Made by a program: the position numbers and the translations under genes
The notes under the pieces: model-generated
Databases searched by the model: none
Told to the model about the DNA's origin: nothing
The model's input: the letters and a program-made list of their open reading frames with translations, nothing else
Shown: positions 42,084 to 46,992 of the stretch, piece after piece
Numbering within the stretch: position 1 is the stretch's first letter
Layout of the letters: each line of letters begins with the position of its first letter
From: Candidatus Acetothermia bacterium
Lineage (GTDB): Bacteria; Bipolaricaulota; Bipolaricaulia; RBG-16-55-9; JANLFV01
Assembly (NCBI GenBank): GCA_024653345.1
Contig: JANLFV010000012.1
Location: 1-46,992 of the forward strand
Direction: 5' to 3'
DNA: 46,992 nucleotides

Positions 42084-44420
42084 GTGAAGCGGAAACTGCG
42101 GGGGATAGTCTTTGCCGGAGTCTTTCTGTTCACCTCGATCGCCTTCCTTGTTGCCTTAGGCGCTGGGCCGGGAGAGGCCGATCCCAAGCTGAACCTCATC
42201 TGGATCGCGCCCGTCGGGTCGATCATCGCCCTCCTCTTCGCCGGATATCTCGTCTGGCGGATCATGCGCCAGAGCGAGGGGACCGAGAGGATGCAGCAGA
42301 TCGCCAAGATCATCCGCCAAGGGGCCCGAGCCTACCTCAAGCGCCAGTATGTGGTCCTCGGGATCTTCCTCATCGTGATGTCGGCGATCCTCGGGGTGAT
42401 GGTGATCAACGGCTACCTGGCGCTTCCGGTCCCCTTCGCCTTCCTCACCGGCGGGTTCTTCTCCGCCCTCTGCGGGTTCGTCGGGATGCTCGTGGCCACC
42501 AACTCCAGCGCCCGGACGGCCCATGCCTGCCAGACCAGCCTCAATGGCGGGCTAAGAGTATCGTTCTCCAGCGGGGTGGTCATGGGGCTGATGGTCGTCG
42601 GCTTTGGGGTGTTGGACCTCAGCATCTGGTATTTCATCCTCAACTGGCTCTATCGCGACCTCGAGGCAGTGGAGAAGATCCGGACGATCGCCTCGACGAT
42701 GGTCACCTTCGAGCTGGGGGCGAGCTCGGTGGCCCTCTTCGCCCGCGTCGGCGGGGGGATCTACACCAAGGCCGCCGATGTGGGCGCGGACATCGTGGGG
42801 AAGGTCGAGGCGGGGATCCCCGAGGACGACCCGCGGAACCCGGCGGCGATCGCCGACAATGTCGGGGACAACGTGGGGGATGTCGCGGGGATGGGGGCCG
42901 ACCTCTATGAGTCCTATGTCGGCTCGATCGTGGCCACGATGGCCCTCGGGGCGGCCGCCTTCGCTGCCAAGGGGCTCGGGCTCGAGTCGATCACCGTCCC
43001 CTTGATGCTCTCGGCCTTGGGGATCGTGGCCTCGATCGTGGGGACCTTCTTCGTCCGCGCGGGCGAGAAGGCCGATCAGGCCGTCCTCCTCCGGGCGATC
43101 CGGACGGGGATCTACCTGAGCGCCGGGCTCATCGCCATCGGCTCGTTCTTCATCATCCGGGCCACACTGGGGATCGAGCATCTCGGGCTCTACGGCTCGA
43201 TCATGGCCGGGCTCGCTGCCGGGCTGGTGATCGGCTACTCCACGGAGTTCTTCACCTCCCAGCGCTATTGGCCGACCCGCTCGATCGCCGAGCAGGCCCA
43301 GACCGGCGAGGCGACGGTGGTCATCGCCGGGCTCTCGGTAGGGATGCTCTCGACCTTGGTTCCCGTCCTCGCCGTGGCCGGGGCGACGATCGCCGCCTAT
43401 GCCTTCGCCTACGGCTTCCGCGACGCGAGCATGGGCCTCTACGGGATCGGTGTGGCCGCCGTGGGGATGCTCAGCACCCTGGGGATCACCCTGGCCACTG
43501 ACTCCTACGGCCCGGTGGCGGACAATGCCGCGGGGAACGCGGAGATGGCCGGCCTCCCCCCGATCGTCCGCGAGCGGGCTAGCGCCCTCGACGCCCTGGG
43601 GAACACGACCGCCGCCACGGGGAAGGGCTTCGCGATCGGCTCAGCAGCTCTTACCGCCCTGGCCCTGATCTCGGCCTTCAAGGAGGAGGTCCTCAAGTTC
43701 ATCCTCAACACCCCGAGGTTCGCTGACTTCCTCCAGGCCAACGGGATCATCCCCGAGGGCTTCTCGGCGATGAGCGCACTCCAGAAGCTCCAGTTCTTCG
43801 AGCGGTTGCCCCAGGATGTCCAGGGCCTGTTCCTCAGCCGGAATTTCAACCTGAGCCTGGAGAATCCAATGGTGATCGTCGGCCTGTTGATCGGGGCGAT
43901 GTTCCCCTTCCTCTTCTCCTCCCTCACCATGCGGGCGGTCGGGCGAGCGGCCTCGAAGATCGTGCTCGAGGTCCGGCGGCAGTTCCGCGAGATCAAAGGG
44001 CTCCTCGAGGGGAAGGCCGAGCCGGATAGCGCCCGCGCGGTGGACATCGTCACTCGGGCGGCCCAGCGGGAGATGATCCTCCCCGCACTGATGGCGATCA
44101 TCACTCCGCTACTGGTAGGGGTCTTCCTCGGGGTCTCGGCCCTGGTGGGCCTGCTCATCGGGGCCCTAGCCAGCGGGTTCGTCGTGGCGGTGATGATGGC
44201 GAACGCCGGCGGGGCCTGGGATAACGCCAAGAAATACATCGAGGAAGGAGCCTACGGCGGGAAGGGGACCTTCGCCCACAAGGCCTCGATCACCGGCGAC
44301 ACCGTCGGCGATCCTTTCAAGGATACTTCCGGACCGAGCCTGAACATCTTGATCAAACTGATGAGCATGGTCTCGCTCGTCTTCGCCGCGTTCATCGTCG
44401 CCAGCGCCCTCCTCAAGTGA
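42084..44420 (+). CDS. hppA: Membrane-bound ion-pumping pyrophosphatase
   Basis: This 778-residue integral membrane pyrophosphatase has about 16 helices. It hydrolyses PPi and pumps H+ or Na+. Catalytic blocks are [23 protein letters not shown] and [22 protein letters not shown] (Asp and Glu gate residues three apart), [18 protein letters not shown], and the C-terminal [14 protein letters not shown] and [38 protein letters not shown] has Ala where K+-independent enzymes have Lys, so this is the K+-dependent type; the pumped ion is not decided. GTG 42084 is 6 bases after AAGGAGG; the frame is open 94 codons further up without support. It recycles PPi energy, which is typical of energy-limited anaerobes. 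Confidence 0.96.
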   Translation: MKRKLRGIVFAGVFLFTSIAFLVALGAGPGEADPKLNLIWIAPVGSIIALLFAGYLVWRIMRQSEGTERMQQIAKIIRQGARAYLKRQYVVLGIFLIVMSAILGVMVINGYLALPVPFAFLTGGFFSALCGFVGMLVATNSSARTAHACQTSLNGGLRVSFSSGVVMGLMVVGFGVLDLSIWYFILNWLYRDLEAVEKIRTIASTMVTFELGASSVALFARVGGGIYTKAADVGADIVGKVEAGIPEDDPRNPAAIADNVGDNVGDVAGMGADLYESYVGSIVATMALGAAAFAAKGLGLESITVPLMLSALGIVASIVGTFFVRAGEKADQAVLLRAIRTGIYLSAGLIAIGSFFIIRATLGIEHLGLYGSIMAGLAAGLVIGYSTEFFTSQRYWPTRSIAEQAQTGEATVVIAGLSVGMLSTLVPVLAVAGATIAAYAFAYGFRDASMGLYGIGVAAVGMLSTLGITLATDSYGPVADNAAGNAEMAGLPPIVRERASALDALGNTTAATGKGFAIGSAALTALALISAFKEEVLKFILNTPRFADFLQANGIIPEGFSAMSALQKLQFFERLPQDVQGLFLSRNFNLSLENPMVIVGLLIGAMFPFLFSSLTMRAVGRAASKIVLEVRRQFREIKGLLEGKAEPDSARAVDIVTRAAQREMILPALMAIITPLLVGVFLGVSALVGLLIGALASGFVVAVMMANAGGAWDNAKKYIEEGAYGGKGTFAHKASITGDTVGDPFKDTSGPSLNILIKLMSMVSLVFAAFIVASALLK

Positions 44421-44424
44421 GAGA

Positions 44425-45648
44425 ATGCTCGCGGAGTTCCTCGATGAAGGCGAAGCGAGGCTCCCCGACTGGGAGCGCTCGATCGCCAACATTCCAACGA
44501 CGGTCATGAGCATCTTCGGGCGGGAGCCGGTCCATCCCCCGCTCCCGCCCGAGGCGCTCCCCGATCTGCGCGGCATCGAGAGAGTAGTCCTGCTCGTCCT
44601 CGACGCCCTCGGCTGGGAGCAACTCCTCCCGCTGATGGAGGACAAGCGGCTGATCTTCTCCAGGTTGGCCGATGAGGGGCGGCTTTGCCGCCTCACCTCG
44701 GTCTTCCCGACCACCACCGCCGCGGCGCTCGCGACGCTCGCGACTGGGCTCACGCCGGCGGAGCATGGGCTGCTCGGCTTCCGCCTCTTCCTAAGAGAGT
44801 TCGCGCTGGTGGCGAACATGCTCAACCTCTCGCCCGAGGGGTTCAAGCGCCCGGATGTGCTCTTCGAGCTCGGCCTCGAGCCGAGGCGGTTCTTCCCGGC
44901 CAAGACGATCTGCGAGCGGCTCGCTCCAGAAGTGAAGAGCTTCGTGCTTCTCAAGCTCCCCTTCATCCGGAGCGGGCTATCGCGGCTCCTCTACCGCGGG
45001 GCCCAGGTCCGGCCGATCGTCAGCTCCTCCGACCTCTCTGTCCAGATGCGGAAACTCCTGGAGCAAAACTGGGAAGGGCCGCTGCTCATCAGCGCCTACT
45101 GGGACACTCTCGACGGGATCGGCCACATCTACGGCCCCTCCCAGGAGGAGCTCCAAGCGGAGCTTTGCCAGCTCGCCTTCTCCCTCGAGCACGAGTTCTT
45201 CGCCAAGCTCAGCCCGAAGGTCGCTAGGGATACCTTAATGCTAGTCACGGCCGACCACGGGCTAGTCGAGATCCGCCGAGAAGAGATGTTCCCGATCACA
45301 AGACACCCGCGGCTGAGGCGGAGCTTGCTCTTGCCGCCGACCGGCGACTTCCGCGCGAGCTACCTCCACCTCCGGCAGGGCGAGCTCGGGCCGATCAAGC
45401 GCTACCTGAGGCAATATGAGGATCGAATCATCGCTTTAGGATCCGATGAGGCCCTCGCCGCAGGCCTATTCGGGCCATCATGCAAGATCAGCGATGACTG
45501 GCGGCCAAGGCTCGGCGATCTCATCCTGCTCGCCCGCGGACGGGGCTTTATCTTCTGCCCCTATGACGAGTTCCTGCTAAAGGGCTATCACGGCGGGCTC
45601 GCCCCGGAGGAGATGCTCGTCCCGCTCTTCGCCCTCCGGCTTGGCTGA
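44425..45648 (+). CDS. Alkaline phosphatase-fold phosphodiesterase/nucleotide pyrophosphatase
   Basis: This is a 407-residue protein of the type I phosphodiesterase family (PF01663). The first metal site is [12 protein letters not shown], and the Thr nucleophile is in [22 protein letters not shown]. The other metal ligands are in [24 protein letters not shown] and YHGGLAPEE. No signal peptide is seen, so it may be cytoplasmic. It starts 4 bases after the hppA stop and is probably in the same operon. Splitting of nucleotide phosphodiester or pyrophosphate bonds would feed PPi or nucleotides into the same pool, but the true substrate is unknown. Confidence 0.9.
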   Translation: MLAEFLDEGEARLPDWERSIANIPTTVMSIFGREPVHPPLPPEALPDLRGIERVVLLVLDALGWEQLLPLMEDKRLIFSRLADEGRLCRLTSVFPTTTAAALATLATGLTPAEHGLLGFRLFLREFALVANMLNLSPEGFKRPDVLFELGLEPRRFFPAKTICERLAPEVKSFVLLKLPFIRSGLSRLLYRGAQVRPIVSSSDLSVQMRKLLEQNWEGPLLISAYWDTLDGIGHIYGPSQEELQAELCQLAFSLEHEFFAKLSPKVARDTLMLVTADHGLVEIRREEMFPITRHPRLRRSLLLPPTGDFRASYLHLRQGELGPIKRYLRQYEDRIIALGSDEALAAGLFGPSCKISDDWRPRLGDLILLARGRGFIFCPYDEFLLKGYHGGLAPEEMLVPLFALRLG

Positions 45649-45725
45649 CTGAAGTCCGACTCCTGACCTCCGGACATGAGATCGGACATTGACAACCCTA
45701 GCCAGCGAGCGAAGGAAGGACTACC

Positions 45726-45746
45726 CCTCTCCCTTGAAGGGAGAGG
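45726..45746. repeat. Palindromic intergenic repeat-like element
   Basis: CCTCTCCCTT and AAGGGAGAGG are exact complements around one G. The flanks GGGTGAGGGTGA and CCCCTCCCC resemble the CTCACCC/CTCTCCC-type intergenic elements seen dispersed in many high-GC bacteria. Only one copy is in this window. Confidence 0.5.
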
Positions 45747-45872
45747 CTGGGTGAGGGTGACGGATTACCCCCTCCCCTTGCCCCTCCCGCGTGGGGAGTG
45801 GGATGGAAGAGCGATTCTATCCCGACGGGAGGCTCTCGTCCGAACTCAGGTCTGAAGGTCGGCGACTTCCTC

Positions 45873-45901
45873 TTGACTTTCGCAGAGACCTGTGCTGTAG
45901 T
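45873..45901 (+). promoter_or_regulatory. Possible promoter of the last gene
   Basis: TTGACT (45873-45878) and TGTAGT (45896-45901) are 17 bases apart; the leader to ATG 46036 would be about 128 bases. Confidence 0.35.
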
Positions 45902-46035
45902 CCAGCGTGTTAGCAACGCAGAGGATATGATCGTGTTGTCGCTCTCGCTCTGCCTGTAGGCTGGCTGTAGCGTAGCTCTAGCTGAAGCAGAAGAGGAACA
46001 GCGGTGGCAAAAAGGTGGCCTGAGGAGGTGCTCCT

Positions 46036-46992
46036 ATGCAAATAGCAACCCTGCGTCGGTTCGGACTCCTTGTGTTACTGTTCATCGGGTTCTTCGTCGT
46101 TGTTGGAGGTCAGGGGGCTATCGAGGACTCAGGATCGGGAGTGCGCTTGGCCATCCTCACACCGCCGAACGGATTCATCACCTTGAATCCCTTGGTGGAA
46201 GTGAAAGGGACGGCCTTCGCGGAAGCCCCGGAGATCAAGATCGATGTGGTAGTCGTGAGCGTGAACGGGGAGGCCAAGAAGGCTGAGCTGAAGGCGGATG
46301 GATCATTCCAAGCCACAGTTGAGCTCGCCTATGGTGAGAACATCATCTCTGCCGTAGCCGTCGCCTCAAACAATGAGATCGGCTCGGATAAGGTCTCGGT
46401 CATCCTGCAGAGGGAGGTCCTGTTCTTCGATGACTTTGAGGACGGTCCTGATCCCACTTGGGGTGCTGCTTCTGGGACGTGGATTGGAACTGACGAAGGA
46501 GGGCACACGATTCAGGAACACGGATGGGAGGGCGAGGCGTGCACCTATATGGTGGAAGGTGCCTCATGGAGGGATTATGCCATTGAAGTGGATGTTACGG
46601 GAGTGAACAAGGAAGGCTGGTCGAGCACAGGAGTATGGAGAAGCCAGTATGTGGGGGTTATCATAAGGGCTTTGGATGATCAGAACAAGATTCTTCTGAT
46701 CAACGAATACCGAAACTGGCTGTGTTGGCATGTCTACCGAAAGGGACAGGTGGAGGCATGCGTAGGGGGGAAGATACAACCCGGCCTGCCTGACCGAGCG
46801 CACATCCGCCTTGAGGCAGTAGGGGATACCATCGCGGCATACGTGAATGGGGTAAAGAGGACAACGCTGAAGCTGAAGGGCGAGGATGTGGAACTTTTCA
46901 GCCAAGGTATGCCTGGGCTTTATATCCAGTATAACTTCGGTGAAGTGGACCCCTGGAGTTGGACAGATTTTGGCCTCTGGCTAGGGAGGTGG
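46036..46992 (+). CDS. Exported protein with Ig-like and LamG-like regions, 3' end missing
   Basis: The frame is open from ATG 46036 to the window edge (319 codons visible, no stop). A TGAGGAGGTG ribosome site lies just upstream. A signal peptide (LLVLLFIGFFVVVGGQGAIE) comes first. Residues 35-125 look like a bacterial Ig-like domain: ILTPPNGFITLNPLVEVKGT, then VSVNGEAKKAEL and YGENIISAVAVASNNEIGSD. From about residue 130 (VLFFDDFEDGPDPTWGAASG) to the edge is a concanavalin/LamG-like beta-sandwich, as in 3-keto-disaccharide hydrolase-type and carbohydrate-binding modules (YAIEVDVTG, GVIIRALDDQNKILLI, IAAYVNGVK). It is probably a surface glycan-binding or glycan-acting protein. Composition is lower in GC than the rest of the window. 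Confidence 0.8.
   Translation, partial: MQIATLRRFGLLVLLFIGFFVVVGGQGAIEDSGSGVRLAILTPPNGFITLNPLVEVKGTAFAEAPEIKIDVVVVSVNGEAKKAELKADGSFQATVELAYGENIISAVAVASNNEIGSDKVSVILQREVLFFDDFEDGPDPTWGAASGTWIGTDEGGHTIQEHGWEGEACTYMVEGASWRDYAIEVDVTGVNKEGWSSTGVWRSQYVGVIIRALDDQNKILLINEYRNWLCWHVYRKGQVEACVGGKIQPGLPDRAHIRLEAVGDTIAAYVNGVKRTTLKLKGEDVELFSQGMPGLYIQYNFGEVDPWSWTDFGLWLGRW

Larger units (their letters stand above)
45649..46035 (+). other. Non-coding gap with an inverted-repeat element
   Basis: No gene is supported here. It contains the inverted repeat at 45726-45746, a C-rich run of CCCCTCCCC type (45768-45790), and a possible promoter at 45873-45901 for the last gene. Composition drops in GC towards 46 kb. 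Confidence 0.5.

Noticed and set aside
45726-45790. CRISPR or transposon end
   Set aside because: Single palindrome, no repeated spacer structure, and no transposase gene nearby.

Overview
The window is high-GC bacterial DNA. Sigma70-type promoters with 16-17 base spacers, strong AGGAGG ribosome binding sites, a lipobox lipoprotein, a two-component system and a cell-wall amidase all indicate Bacteria. The gene content suggests a thermophilic or anaerobic lineage: a glycyl radical enzyme, a membrane pyrophosphatase, an archaeal-style HypB, a two-gene SufCB set, an adenosine-specific kinase and an AcsC-type Fe-S protein. A candidate phylum such as Bipolaricaulota/Acetothermia would fit, but this is a guess. 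Several genes have a good promoter only about 9-12 bases before the start codon, so leaderless transcripts are likely. I saw no tRNA, rRNA, insertion sequence or CRISPR array.

Layout. 1-2.8 kb: the end of hyuA and all of hyuB (hydantoinase/oxoprolinase), with codon use and composition unlike the following genes. 3.1-7.4 kb: an activase, a glycyl radical dehydratase resembling trans-4-hydroxyproline dehydratase, and a DMT transporter, closed by a strong hairpin. 7.5-9.0 kb: adenosine-specific kinase and a histone-deacetylase-fold enzyme. 9.0-12.0 kb on the minus strand: gpsA, a secreted transglutaminase-like protein, a small membrane protein, and a separate orphan hypB. 12.2-14.1 kb: ilvE, then mntP with an unlisted 38-residue membrane protein behind it.

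14.3-21.6 kb is a long, tightly packed redox and metalloid cassette: a CxC ArsR regulator, an ArsP-like permease, a CxxC thioredoxin-fold protein, two related di-cluster ferredoxin proteins (one fused to an NAD(P)H-flavin reductase), an AcsC-type Fe-S protein, an AhpD-like CxxC protein, a zinc ribbon, a BASS transporter, DsbA, VKOR and a patatin. 21.7-25.5 kb: sufC-sufB/D, a CDF metal exporter and a PLP aminotransferase. 25.6-29.3 kb is a second metalloid operon. A consensus promoter holding a perfect 10+5+10 palindrome drives a winged-helix regulator, a Cys/His-rich coiled-coil protein, an ABC exporter (its permease frameshifted), arsenate reductase and Acr3 (which has lost its stop codon).

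29.4-32.2 kb on the minus strand: pmbA/tldE and tldD. 32.4-34.9 kb: a class III cyclase with TPR repeats next to a lone cyclic-nucleotide-binding protein, probably a cAMP signalling pair. 34.9-36.4 kb on the minus strand: a second deacetylase-fold enzyme and a secreted amidase. 36.6-38.0 kb: two-subunit class I fumarase in beta-alpha order. 38.1-40.8 kb: an exported Tyr/Pro-rich protein, then a response regulator and histidine kinase. 41.0-45.6 kb: a PKD lipoprotein (minus strand), hppA and a phosphodiesterase. The window ends inside an exported protein gene that runs off the edge.
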